NCBI GenBank assembly: GCA_946800325.1
Contig: OX326956.1
Coordinates: 75,961,087 to 76,025,086 of the forward strand
Source: Luzula sylvatica
Taxonomy: Eukaryota; Streptophyta; Magnoliopsida; Poales; Juncaceae
Direction of reading: 5' to 3'
DNA: 64,000 nt
The stretch's first letter is position 1; the number at the start of each line of letters is the position of its first letter. Of this stretch, positions 45,640 to 56,999 are shown piece after piece. The notes under the pieces are model-generated. The model was not told the DNA's origin and ran no database searches. It saw only the letters and a list, made by a program, of their open reading frames with translations. The position numbers and the translations under genes were made by a program.

Positions 45640-45903
45640 TTTTTTTTCCGTCATGATAGTAGTTCAAAACAGAAGAAATCTAAATAAATTATTCTAATAA
45701 CATCATGATTAACTTCATAATAATAAAATAATAGATTATACAATAAATATCATAGGACATGCAAAAGCTTGCGTCAATGACAAGATAAAATTTAGAAACA
45801 CCACAAAGCCGAAACTGATCATATGCTTAATAAAAGTACAAGAAAATGTAACTCTCTAATGTTAAAATTTATTCAATACCTATATTATTTAAGTAATGGC
45901 ATA

Positions 45904-46056
45904 CTATGTTGCTCGGATACTTCGAAAAATCAAAATCTACCCGTATCTGATACACGTATCGTATCCTAAATCATATGTATCATATGTTAAATTGTCGTAT
46001 CGTCGTATCCGATACGCGTAACCGTATCACCGTATCGGCGTATCCGAGCAACATAG
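45904..46056. mobile_element. 153-bp hAT-like MITE
   Basis: Perfect 17-bp terminal inverted repeats CTATGTTGCTCGGATAC at 45904-45920 and 46040-46056. The interior is made of GTATCGTATCC-like repeats. A further end of the same type, CTATGTTGCACGGATAC, starts at 46069 without a partner. The family is shared with 14260-14756. No clean 8-bp target duplication was found. Confidence 0.7.
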
Positions 46057-46392
46057 AATTGGTATATACTATGTTGCACGGATACGAATCCGTGCACGGA
46101 TACGAATACGACGATACGATAGTTTAAAAAAAAAACATAAGATATGACGATACATTAATAATAATCCATATTATTAATATATGATAATGTGGATTTCTAA
46201 AAATTCTTAAAACATAGTGTAAAATATGAAATATTTAAATGAGTACAAAGAAAAAATGTTTATATTAAATTAATGACTAATTCGTGGTTCAAAATTTTCC
46301 ACATATCATAATTTAATAGTTAAAAAGAAAATGGTAATGCGACACAAAGAAATTGCATAAAGTTTGGTCAAATATAAGAGTGTGGGTAAATT
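46057..46392. other. AT-rich DNA with truncated MITE end
   Basis: No gene seen. The first 70 bp hold the unpaired hAT-type end starting at 46069 and GGATACGAATACGACG repeats. Confidence 0.5.
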
Positions 46393-46407
46393 ACTACTAT
46401 TTTTTTT

Positions 46408-46613
46408 TTTGAGTAAATTCGGAGAGGGCTCAAAGTCCCACTTCCAAACACAATCTTTTTTTTTTTTTTTTTTTATTACAAACCCGTAGGCCACATACTC
46501 TATTCACTCATTTAACATTTAATCTATAATCCAGTGTCCCCGTCGGGAATCGAACCCCACACCTCTTGCTCCCTAGTCAAGAGGTGTGACCAACTAGGCT
46601 AACTCTAGTTGGC
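46408..46613 (-). mobile_element. tRNA-derived SINE
   Basis: On the minus strand the head contains an A box TAGCCTAGTTGG and a B box GGTTCGATTCC, the internal RNA polymerase III promoter of tRNA-like genes. A non-tRNA body and A-runs follow, ending in GTGGGACTTTGAGCCCTCTC. It is flanked by ACTACTATTTTTTTT at 46393-46407 and 46614-46628, a 15-bp target duplication. It is not a functional tRNA gene because no full cloverleaf follows the B box. Transposition would depend on LINE machinery such as that seen at 16575-18098. Confidence 0.85.
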
Positions 46614-46628
46614 ACTACTATTTTTTTT

Positions 46629-47054
46629 ATTTTCTGATTTTTCCAACAACAAATGCATTCCTTATTTATAGAGGGGTTAAAATCGAAAAAACAAAAATCA
46701 ACGATAATCTTAAGTAGTAATTAGTAATAAATTAACCGAAATATAGCAAAAAAAAACATTCTTGAAAATTTAGTATAATTATAGGGCCATTCATGATATT
46801 TCATATAACTAATGTTAATTTAATCCTAGTTTTAAAATTAAATTCTAAATTCTTATTATAGGACTATTCATGATATTCCTATTTTAAGCTTAATTTTAAT
46901 TTTCATTCATTCATTGTTAATATGAAATTATTTTTAAATTCTAAATTATAACTCGTAATTCTGAAACTATTATGAATGTGACGAGTCCAATTGCTACATG
47001 AAACTTGGCACAACTAACTATCTTCTAATCTAAGTGGTAGATGTGAAACTTATT
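46629..47054. other. AT-rich intergenic DNA
   Basis: No gene seen. Two imperfect copies of TTCATGATATT with flanking TTAATTTTAAT sequence lie at 46790-46920. Confidence 0.5.
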
Positions 47055-47071
47055 AATATGATTCATTTATT

Positions 47072-47218
47072 TTTTTTTGAAGAATTTTGGAGAGGGCTTT
47101 ATTGTCCCACTTTCAAATTTTTTTTTTTTTGTGTGTATAATAATAGCCTGTCTGTTACATTCCAATTATATGATAAAAACCATAAGCTAATCTATTTAAT
47201 TACACAATGGGCCTCAGA
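47072..47218 (-). mobile_element. 5'-truncated SINE of the same family
   Basis: Shares with 46408-46613 the 3' part GTGGGACAATAAAGCCCTCTC and A-runs, but lacks the tRNA-like head. It is flanked by an exact 17-bp target duplication AATATGATTCATTTATT at 47055-47071 and 47219-47235. Confidence 0.8.
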
Positions 47219-47235
47219 AATATGATTCATTTATT

Positions 47236-47934
47236 GAAATGACTAACTGATTCCCACTTCTATTGTTATAGTAGATAACAGACGAAGTTAAATATGAAGT
47301 CCAATATTCAATATATACTACTCGCTAGTTTGTAAAAAACGCTCATTAACAATTTTGAATTGTCTAATTGTATTTTTTGTTCGGCGGTTACGGTGATTTT
47401 TTTTTATAGTGTTATTTGGACCGTTATTTTCAATTAATATACTGGGCTACAAAATACTGTAATTTCGACCCGAAAATTTTGGTTCAGGAATTTAAAAAAT
47501 ATCCTTTTATACTCATAATATATTGTTTTAAAGGCTTTGCGTGATTTTTTTAACTTCAATAAGTTTCTCATTTGTACACCTCAAATGATTAAAATTTCTA
47601 TATTTACATTTGTTAGAGTAGAATTTACTATTTGTTTAGATTGTAAATTCTAAATTTCGTAAATAAGGAAAGAAAAACTATTTAGTAATTATTTTTTATT
47701 AATAACTATTTAACATCCTAAAATTAAATACTAAAATAATATTAATTTGTCAAGCTATTTTCAAAAATATTTTTGTATCATATTTTTATTTGATTTTAAT
47801 TTTCTATGATAAAATACATAATAAATAAAAGATTAAAATTATGTATACGACATATAGTTTTTTTAAATTAGTATACGTTAATAAATATTTAATTTTAAAT
47901 TAATAAAATAATACAAAAATATGTTTATTAAATT
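47236..47934. other. AT-rich intergenic DNA
   Basis: No gene seen. Confidence 0.5.
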
Positions 47935-48118
47935 TAAAGATGACAAATAGAGGGGTATTTTGGTCCAGAAAAATCGTGATACCATGAAATACCCCATATA
48001 AGGGGTTATTCGAAAAAAAAACCATGTATGTAGGGGTTTTTTTAGAGTTTCTCAAAAGTTAGGGGTTTTTAGTAAATTCAAGAAAAATTAGGGGGTTATT
48101 TGTAAATTTCCATAAAAA
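47935..48118 (-). repeat. Mutator-like terminal sequence (right-type end)
   Basis: Phrases GGGGTATTTTGGTCC, CCCCATATAAGGGG, GTTAGGGGTTTTTAGTAAAT and TTAGGGGGTTATTTGTAAAT are arranged as in plant Mutator-like termini and resemble the reverse of 2580-2770. The matching other end of this element is not identifiable. Confidence 0.35.
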
Positions 48119-48589
48119 ATGTGCATACTGTAGTATGTTTCATTTATGTTTTTACTAATCTATTTGGATGCTAATCTTTTAAAAAATTAATAAAAACAAA
48201 ATATATTAATTTTTCCAACACAAATAACTTCTTCATCTTATAAAATATATTTTTTCAATAATAAAGATGAAAGATAAATATTACCTGACACAAATAACTC
48301 CTTGAACTTTAATAATGTTACTATTATTATTTTTAGATATGTAAATTAGTATCATATGTTTTCTTTTTATTTATGTCCAGACATGTTATTTTATTATTTT
48401 ATAGTATCATTTATTTTTTTGTATGTCGTATCGCAATTATAAATAAATATTTCGCATGTGTCAGATTCAAATATAGTATAATATTTTTTCATCATCGAAT
48501 TTTTTTAATAAATATAATTTTTATTTGTCAATACAAATTTGTACGGCAAAATAAATGAAACCGCAAAACACTCGCAAAACACAAGTAAT
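48119..48589. other. AT-rich intergenic DNA
   Basis: No gene seen; low-complexity AT sequence only. Confidence 0.45.
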
Positions 48590-49960
48590 CTCTTAGTCGA
48601 TAAAAATTTATATTGTCTTTTATGAAATTCAGACAAAAATTACTAAGTGAACTAGTCTATAAAAATCATTATTGAAAGAAGTTTTTAAATGATAAGTGAC
48701 AATTAGTTAAGATATGAAACTTGAAACATAAAGATAATGACTAAATTAATTTAAAAATATCACTATTTATGGATTCTTTTTTCTTTTTATAGTTATAAAT
48801 CGATTGTTTTTTCAATACAATCCATGTTTTACAAAAATCATAAAATTTCTAATCAATTATCAATTATCAATTATTCTCAAGGTAACACTAACATCACTTG
48901 TCGAGTTTTAAGATAAAAATGAAACGAATACAATCCATGTCGAATAGAATCTAAGATAATGACTAAATTAATATATTTATATTGCCCTTTATCAAATTCA
49001 AACAAAAATTACTGTCATTTTCATTCTAAAATGAACTTGTCTATAAAAATCATTATTAAAAAAAATCAATTACGGTAATTCTAAAATGAACTTGTCTAAG
49101 AAAATGATTACTAAAAAATATTCTCATATCTAAAGATAACATCACTTATCGAGCTTTAATCAAAAGAGAGTTAAACAAATTCTCATGTTCTCACGACAAT
49201 TAATATATGGGGGCTTCTATCGTACACTTATTTTCTTATCATACACATTTTTTAATATTTAAGGTAAGATATCAAATATATTTATCAATTAATGTTTAAC
49301 TAAATTGAAATTTTTTGTTCTCATTTAAACAAAAATCTCCATAAAAAATAAATTTTTAGATACACCCTTTTACAAATATAATTAATTGCTAAAATACCCA
49401 AAATACTCTTGTAAAAAGATGTATGATAGAACTTTCCTTAATATATTTACATTGCCCTTTATCAAATTCAAATATAATTACTGTTATTATAAAATGGACT
49501 TGTCTATAAATCAAAAGAGAGTTAAACAAATTTATAAAAAAAATAGACAAACTTGTGAACAAACATCAAAAGAGAATTAAACAAATAAGCACCCAAATAA
49601 CAACGTAAATCAAATGTTTTTCTAATATTTTATATTTAATAATAAAGAGTTCATACAAGTTTGAGGGTATTTGCCGTAGATATAAAATACTACTCCTAAA
49701 TATCCTCTAATTACAACTTATATGAACTTTTTCTTTGGAGAAAAATAAAGTATGTCCTTAAGTCCTACTTCTATTGTTTGATTAATTAATGTTTTTAAAA
49801 TGATTACAAAAGCATGCAACTATAGAAGATATTTGCCCTAAACTAGCTAAAAAATACTACTCCTAAATACCTTCTTAACAAGTTGCATGTCTAAACCTAA
49901 AACAACATTAATTGAAAGTCCTTAAAAAGTCAGGAAAATAAAAAACTTATATGAACTTAG
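48590..49960. repeat. cluster of degenerate direct repeats
   Basis: The phrases ATTGCCCTTTATCAAATTCAA, AAAATGGACTTGTCTATAAA and CAAAAGAGAGTTAAACAAAT recur near 48610, 48985, 49080, 49150, 49455 and 49520. AAATACTACTCCTAAATA recurs near 49687 and 49853. This looks like an old duplicated segment; no gene was seen. Confidence 0.5.
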
Positions 49961-50732
49961 ACTCGTAATCCCTGGAAACCTATTCCGGACTTTACAAAAA
50001 GATATTAGAAAGTGAAAAACAGGAAATGCTCAAAAACCATCCTCGTTCATACCGTCCCTCCATTTCTCTCCTTCCTTCACTTTCTATGGCGTTTTTCTTC
50101 TTCTCTTTGAGATGAATTCGTCCCTTCAAATCAACCTGCCGGCTCTGAGGAAAAAAGCAGATAGATGGAGCGTCACACCGTGTGGCCCTGTTGGCACTCC
50201 GAGGGCCTTACAAATAAATAAATAGATAAATAAAGTTAGAATTAGAATTGAAATTGAAATCAACAACCAATTGAGTTGAAAACGCACAACCGAGGGTTAA
50301 TTGAGGCTAAATTTGGCTTAATTAGACAAAATAAAGTATCAATCGAGTTAAAATTTAAGTCACCTGAGCCAAAATAGAGTTCAAAAGAGTAACAGCACTT
50401 TCGAAATACTGCTCACTTGACACCTCAAACTTCCAATTAGGATTCAAAGCCCTGCATCTATGGTCAGATAAAACTGGACGCGTCCAGTTTACCATTTCGT
50501 CTTCTAGTAATCACTGGAACCGCCATATCCGGTGGAATGCCGCTGTTACCCCTAAAAATTGCAACAGACGGTCCTATCTAGAAATCGGATCGATTCAGGT
50601 ACATTAGCTGAGAACGAGGAGACATCACAAATGGAGCAGGCTTTATGCTGTTCTTCCTTTTCAGTTCGGCTCTGAGATAATTATAGATAGAGTGAAAAAA
50701 AAAATTAGAAGGAAATTTTCATATATGAATAT
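49961..50732. other. intergenic DNA left of the satellite
   Basis: No gene identified. The sequence GCCATATCCGGTGGAATGCC at 50522 returns in altered form at 50790, and TCCTATCTAGAA near 50571 and 50839, so a segment of about 290 bp is duplicated and leads into the leucine-rich-repeat-like fragment. Confidence 0.4.
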
Positions 50733-50955
50733 ATGAAAATTAAGATAAAAAGTACCTATTTATGCTATAACAGTTTAACTGGTGAAATGCCATATCCGGT
50801 GAAATGTCAGTGTTGCCCCGAACACTACAATAGCACTTCCTATCTAGAAGCCGGGCTTTACAGACGCATCCAACAATGTATATCAAATTGCCCGAATCTC
50901 AAAAAACTTGATTCAAGTTATAACCGTTTAACCGGTTCAAGTCCGGTACAGTTGA
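50733..50955 (+). pseudogene. leucine-rich-repeat fragment
   Basis: The frame reads CYNSLTGEMPYPVKC, then CISNCPNLKKLDSSYNRLTG and SSPVQLSLLDR. The L..LD.SYN.LTG.(I)P spacing is that of plant extracellular leucine-rich repeats in receptor-like kinases and proteins. Only one to two repeats are present, with no signal peptide or kinase. The frame then runs directly into the 43-bp satellite. This is a relic, perhaps the place where the satellite expanded. Confidence 0.5.
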
Positions 50956-53900
50956 GCCTTCTCGACCGCCGTGGTAAAATCAGCGACCCTTCTTTATCGG
51001 CTTCGACCACGCGTGGTCCAATCGCGCGGACGTTCTTTGTCGGCTTCGACCGCGCGTGGTCCAATCACGCGGCCCTTCTTTGTCGGCTTCGACCGCGCGT
51101 GATCAAATTGCGGTGGCCCTTCTTTATCGGCTCCGACCGCGCGTGATAAAATCGCGAGGCCCTTCTTTGTCGGCTTCGACCGCGCGTGCTGAAATCGCAG
51201 CCCTTCTTTGTGGGCTTCGACCGTGCGTGATGAAATCGCGCGTCCCTTCTTGGTCGGCTTCACCCGCGCGTGATGAAATCGCGCGGCCCTTCTTGTTCGG
51301 CTTCGTCCGCGCGTGATGAAATCGTGCGGCCCTTCTTGTTCCGCTTCGACCGCACGTGAGGAAATCGTGCAGCCCTTCTTGTTCGGCTTCGACCGCGTGC
51401 GATGAAATCGCGCGACCCTTCTTTATCGGCTTCGACCGCGCGCGATGAAATCGCGCGGCCCTTCTTTGTCGGCTTCGACCGCGCGTGATGAAATCGCGCG
51501 GCCCTTCTTTATCGTCTTCGACCGCGCGTGATGAAATCGCGAGGCCCTTCTTTATAGGCTTCTACCGCGCGTGATAAAATCGTGCGGCCCATCTTTCTCA
51601 TCTTCGACCGCGCGTGGTGAAATCGCGCGGCCCTTCTTTCTCGGCTTCGAACGCGCGTGGTGAAATCGCGCGGCCCTTCTTTATCGGCTTCGACCGCGCG
51701 TGGTGAAATCGCGCGGCCCTTCTTTCTCGTCTTCGACCGCGCGCGATGAAATCGCGCGGCCCTTCTTTCTCGATTTCGACCGCGCGCGGTGAAATCGCGA
51801 GGCCCTTCTTTCTCGGCTTCGACCGCGCGTGATGAAATCGCGCGGCCCTTCTTTCTCGGCTTCGACCGCGCGTGGTGAAATCGCGCGGCCCTTCTTTCTC
51901 TGCTTCGACCGCGCGTGCTGAAATCACGCGGCCCTTCTTTATCGGCTTCGACCGCGCGTGATGAAATCGCGCGGCCCTTCTTTCTCGTCTTCGACCGCGC
52001 GTGGTGAAATCGCGCGGCCCTTCTTTCTCGTCTTCGACCGCGCGTGGTGAAATCGCGCGGCCCTTCTTTCTCGTCTTCGACCGCGCGTGATGAAATCGCG
52101 CGGCCCTTCTTTCTCGTCTTCGACCGCGCGTGATGAAATCGCGCGGCCCTTCTTTATCGGCTACGACCGCGCGTCATGAAATCGCGCGGCCCTTCTTTCT
52201 CGTCTTCGACCGCGCGTGGTGAAATCGCGCGGCCCTTCTTTATCGGCTTCGACCGCGCGTGATGAAATCGCGCGGCCCTTCTTTCTCGTCTTCGACCGCG
52301 CGCGATGAAATCGCGCGCCATTCTTTCTTGGCTTCGACCGCGCGTGGTGAAATCGCGCGGCCCTTCTCTCTCTGCTTCGACCGCGCGTGCTGAAATCACG
52401 CGGCCCTTCTTTATCGGCATCAACCGCGCGTGATTAAATCGCGCGGCCCTTCTATCTCGTCTTCGACCGCGCGTGGTGAAATCGCGCGGCCCTTCTTTCT
52501 CGTCTTCGACCGCGCGTGATGAAATCGCGCGGCCCTTCTTTCTCGTCTTCGACCGCGCGTGATGAAATCGCGCGGCCCTTCTTTATCGGCTTCGACCGCG
52601 CGTGATGAAATCGAGCGGCCCTTCTTTCTCGTTTTCGACCGCGCGCTGGGAAATCGCGCGGCCCTTCTTTCTCGGCTTCGACCGCGCGTGATGAAATCGC
52701 GCGGCCCTTCTTCTCGGCTTCGACCGCGCGTGGCGAAATCGCGCGGCCCTTCTTTCTCGTCTTCGACCGCGCGTGATGAAATCGCGCGGCCCTTCTTTCT
52801 CGGCTTCGACCGCGCATGGTGAAATCGCAAGGCCCTTCTTTCACGGCTTCGACCACGCGCGGTGAAATCGCGCGGCCCTTCTTTCTCGATTTCGACCGCG
52901 CACGGTGAAATCGCGCGGCCCTTCTTTCTCAGCTTCGACCGCGCGCGATGAAATCGCGCGACCCTTCAATCTCGGCTTCGACCGCGCGTGGTGAAATCGC
53001 GCGGCCCTTCTTTCTCGGCTTCGACCGCGCGTGATGAAATCGTGCGGCCCTTCTTTATCGGCTTCGACCGCGCGTGATGAAATCGCGCGGCCCTTCTTTC
53101 TCGTCTTCGACTGCGCGCGATGAAATCGTGCGGCCCTTCTTTCTCGTCTTCGACCGCGCGTGGTGAAATCACGCGGCCCTTCTTTATCGGCTTCGACCGC
53201 GCGTGATGAAATCGCGCGGCCCTTCGTTCTCGTCTTCGACCGCGCGCGATGAAATCATGCGGCCCTTCTTTCTTGATTTCGACCGCGCGCGGGGAAATCG
53301 TGCGGCCCTTCTTTCTCGGCTTCGACCGCGCGTGATGAAATCGCGCGGCCCTTCTTCTCGGCTTCGACCGCGCGTGGCGAAATCGCGCGGCCCTTCTTTC
53401 TCGGCTTCGACCGCGCGTGATGAAATCGCGCGGCCCTTCTTTATCGGCTTCGACCGCGCGTGATGAAATCGCGCGGCCCTTCATTCTCGTCTTCGACCGC
53501 GCGTGGTGAAATCGCGCGGCCCTTCTTTCTCGTCTTCGACCTCGCGTGGTGAAATCGCGCGGCCCTTCTTTCTCGTCTTCGACTGCGCGTGATGAAATCG
53601 CGCGGCCCTTCTTTCTCGTCTTCGACCGCGCGTGGTCAAATCGCAAGGCCCTTCTTTCACGGCTTCGACCACGCGCGGTGAAATTGCGCGGCCCTTCTTT
53701 CTCGATTTCGACCGGGCGCGGTGAAATCGCGCGGCCCTTCTTTCTCGGCTTCGACCGCGCGTGACGAAATCGCGCGGCCCTTCTATCTCGGCTTCGACCG
53801 CGCATGGTGAAATCGCGCGGCCCTTCTTTCTCTGCTTCGACCGCGCGTGATGAAATCGCGCGGCCCTTCTTTATCGGCTTCGACCGCGCGGGATGAAATC

Positions 53901-54735
53901 GCGCGGCCATTCTTTCTCGTCTTCGACCGCGCGTGGTGAAATCGCGCGGCCCTTCTTTCTCGTCTTCGACCGCGCGTGATGAAATCGCGCGGCCCTTCTT
54001 TCTCGTCTTCGACCGCGCGTGGTCAAATCGCGCGGCCCTTCTTTCTCGGCTTCAACCGCGCAAGGTGAAATCGCGCGGCCCTTCTTTCTCGTCTTCGACC
54101 GCGCGCGGTGAAATCGCGCGGCCCTTCATTCTCGGCTTCGACCGCGCGTGATGAAATCGCACGGCCCTTATTTATCGGCTTCGACCGCGCGTGGTGAAAT
54201 TGCGCGGCCCTTCTTTAACGGCTTCGACCGCGCGTGATGAAATTGCGCGGCCCTTCTTTATCGGCTTCGACCGCGCGTGATGAAATCGCGCGGCCCTTCT
54301 TTCTCGTCTTCGACCGCGCGTGGTGAAATCGCGCGGCCCTTCATTGCCGGCTTCGACCGCGCGTGGTGAAATCGCTCGGCCCTTCTTTGTCGGCTTCGAC
54401 CGCGCGTGGTGAAATCGCGCGGCCCCTCTTTATCTGCTTCGACCGCGCGTTGTGAAATCGTTCGGCCCTTCTTTCTCGGCTTCGACCGCGCGGGATGAAA
54501 TCGCGCGGCCCTTCTTTATCGGCTTAGACCGCGCGTGGTGAAATCGCGCGGCCCTTCTTCGTCAGATTCGGCCGCGCTTGATGAAATCACGCTGCAATGT
54601 TGGTCGTCTTCCCCCGCGCGTGGTCAAATTGTGCAGTCTTCTAAGTAGTCTCGATCGCGCGTGATGAAATCTCACGGCCTTTCTTGGGCGGCTTCCACCG
54701 TGCGTGATGAAATCGCGCGGCCATGTTGTTCTTCG
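50956..54735 (+). repeat. 43-bp GC-rich hairpin satellite
   Basis: About 88 tandem units of 43 bp. The consensus contains CCCTTCTTTCTCGGCTTCGA, followed by CCGCGCGTGATGAAATCGCG and CGG. CCGCGCG and CGCGCGG form a 7-bp perfect stem around a 9-nt loop TGATGAAAT or TGGTGAAAT in most units. Variation concentrates at the spacer (CTCGGC, ATCGGC, CTCGTC, CTCGAT) and at the loop start. Units at both edges are more divergent than core units, as expected from unequal exchange. It is GC-rich in AT-rich surroundings, with many CpG sites. Period 43 is not a multiple of three, and the long minus-strand Arg/Lys-rich frames are by-products. Confidence 0.95.
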
Positions 54736-55135
54736 CTTTCTCTGCAATATTTTCGAAAAACCAATAAAAATCCTTTCTCTTCTTTTTGACAAAAATTGCA
54801 ATTGTGTTTCTTTTTAATTCAGTTTTAAAAGAGGGGACTAAATTGAGAAATAAGATGATACAGATGCTCTGATACACAAATCAGAAAAAAACTGAAGAAA
54901 TATTATAATTTACTAAAGAAAGATTGTAATTTGGGGATCTAAATTCTAAAGGAATGGAGAAATGATAATTACGTGAAAAGAAGATTGGCCCAGGGGGGAG
55001 GAGGAGGGTAACCCGCTGGATGTGTGCAGGCGGCCCCAGTGAAATGGAGGCGAGGATCAGCCTGATCCGCTCTTGATTCCACTCTTGATTCTTGCAAAGT
55101 TGGGACTTCTTGTTCCAATCTTGATTCCACTCTTG
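54736..55135. other. spacer between the two tandem arrays
   Basis: No gene seen. Includes a purine-rich GGGGGGAGGAGGAGGG stretch near 54993 and, from 55075, TCTTGATTCCACTCTTGATT repeats that lead into the 40-bp array. Confidence 0.5.
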
Positions 55136-55620
55136 ATTCTTGGACGAGATGAAGCCATTTTCTTATCCCACTCTTCTTGTTCGGCGAGATGAAGCCATTT
55201 TCTTATCCCACTCTTCTTGTTCGGCGAGATGAAGCCATTTTCTAATCCCACTCTTCTTGTTCGGCGAGATGAAGCCATTTTCTTATCCCACTCTTCTTGT
55301 TCGGCGAGATGAAGCCATTTTCTTATCCCACTCTTCTTGTTCGGCGAGATGAAGCCATTTTCTAATCCCACTCTTCTTGTTCGGCGAGATGAAGCCATTT
55401 TCTTATCCCACTCTTCTTGTTCGGCGAGATGAAGCCATTTTCTTATCCCACTCTTCTTGTTCGGCGAGATGAAGCCATTTTCTTATCCCACTCTTGATTC
55501 TTGACTCACTCTTCTTGTTCGGCGAGATGAAGCCATTTTCTTATCCCACTCTTGATTCTTGACTCACTCTTCTTGTTCGGCGAGATGAAGCCATTTTCTT
55601 ATCCCACTCTTGATTCTTGT
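55136..55620 (+). repeat. 40-bp minisatellite
   Basis: Nine 40-bp units followed by two longer units of about 57 bp. Each contains GAGATGAAGCCATTTTCTTA, TCCCACT and CTTCTTGTTCGGC. Units are almost identical; every third of the first units carries TCTAATCCC in place of TCTTATCCC, giving a 120-bp higher-order unit that was itself duplicated. CTTCTTGTTCGGC also occurs in the left-edge units of the 43-bp satellite. Confidence 0.92.
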
Positions 55621-56407
55621 TGGACGATCTAAGTTTGGAGGCAATCTAATTTGGGAGGCTATCTAAGCTGGGAGGCATCTTTGCTAGGCTGCAGTTTATA
55701 ATGGACGAAGTGGTTAAATGAACTAATGATAATAAGCCACGTGGCGAAGTGGTCATGCGGTTTTGTTCTCTGCTTCTCCTTTTTTTGCTGAGGTTGTTTA
55801 TAGATATATTAATTTACACTATTAATTAATATATTAATTAACACATGATAATAATTAATATACAAATTATTTGGATGTTTTACATAATTGTACTTGTTCA
55901 GTTATTGAGTCGAATAAAATAACAATAAATTTACAAATGTATAAGTACAATATTATTTATTAATTTTATAAATGAAATGTATAGTGTCATTTATATTTTC
56001 ATAATTAACTCAAATAAAATTAAAAGAATCGTAATATCATTTATAATTTAATAATAATATTAAGAACATTATATTGTACCCCACAAATATGAGATAAAAC
56101 CTCTATTTGACGTCATTAATCATGTTAATTGATATGTTAATTGATCTGTACATATTAAATTTAATTAAAATTAACCGTCATATTAATTCTTGTGTCCATT
56201 AATTGGTATGGGATTGTGGAAAATATTTTTTCCTGATCCGATTAACTATTAATTCATTTAGTTTGCTGATATCATGGAGGAATTTTATCCCATTTTTGTG
56301 AGACCGAATATATGCTCTCATAATATTATCATTCAAATTCATGTACGAGTTAAGAATAATTCGATGGGTTATCAATGATCTAAGTTAGAAGGCAATTTTT
56401 GCAAGGC
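55621..56407. other. AT-rich intergenic DNA
   Basis: No gene seen. The phrase GGGAGGCTATCTAAGCTGGGAGGC at the start is a short duplication; AATTAATATATTAATTAACAC repeats follow at 55800-55860. Confidence 0.5.
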
Positions 56408-56999
56408 TAGTGATACCCATGGGTTGGATAATAATCGTGTCCGACGGATATCCGATCCGGCCGGGTCGGATAATATCCGATTAAGCTTATCTACGGGTCG
56501 GATATTACCCGATTATAAAATATCTGACACGGGTACGAATAGGATACGTGTGAGCTCACACCCGATCCATAGATAAACCCGACCGGAACCCGATTCTTAA
56601 TACTACTCGTCTCATTTTTCTATTCATCTACCATGTTTCCATTCGAGTATTGTATTTTTTCAAAAGATGTTGATGAAGAAGACGAGATAGTTAATCGTAC
56701 GGAATGAAACACTCAAATCGAGTGACGTCAATTTTATTTTACGTGATTTAAAAAATATTGTGTTTTGTACTTTGTGAATTTGTGATATTATATAATTTAA
56801 AAAAAAAAATTCGTTACTATATCTTAATGTTCTGTATATATTTAAGTATGGGTAAAATTTTCCTTCGAAAATCACGGGTACTAAGCGGGTAAAATTACCC
56901 GTTTAGTCGACGGGACAGGTACGGGTATTACTCGAATAAGATGGGTAAGAATATGAGTGAGTCAATATCCGATTCGAACCCGACCCATTGACATTCCTA
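56408..56999. mobile_element. hAT-like element with GGGT-rich subterminal repeats
   Basis: Left end TAGTGATACCCATGGGTTGG and, from the right, TAGGAATGTCAATGGGTCGG. Subterminal GGGTCGGATA and ACGGGTACGGGT repeats lie on both sides. TAGGGATGTCAATGGGT-like ends are common in plant hAT elements. Flanking octamers do not match, so the target duplication is lost or the ends are rearranged. A second right end with about 60 bp of flank is repeated at 57100-57190. Confidence 0.6.

Noticed and set aside
46520..46613. Functional tRNA gene
   Set aside because: A and B boxes are present but the region between and after them does not complete a cloverleaf; target duplication and A-rich tail show a SINE.
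51600..53910. Several 85-314 codon frames in the satellite as protein genes
   Set aside because: All read the same 43-residue cycle, occur in every frame of one strand, and follow from the lack of stop codons in the 43-bp unit.
50956..54735. CRISPR array
   Set aside because: The units are contiguous with no unique spacers, and the surrounding DNA is clearly plant nuclear.
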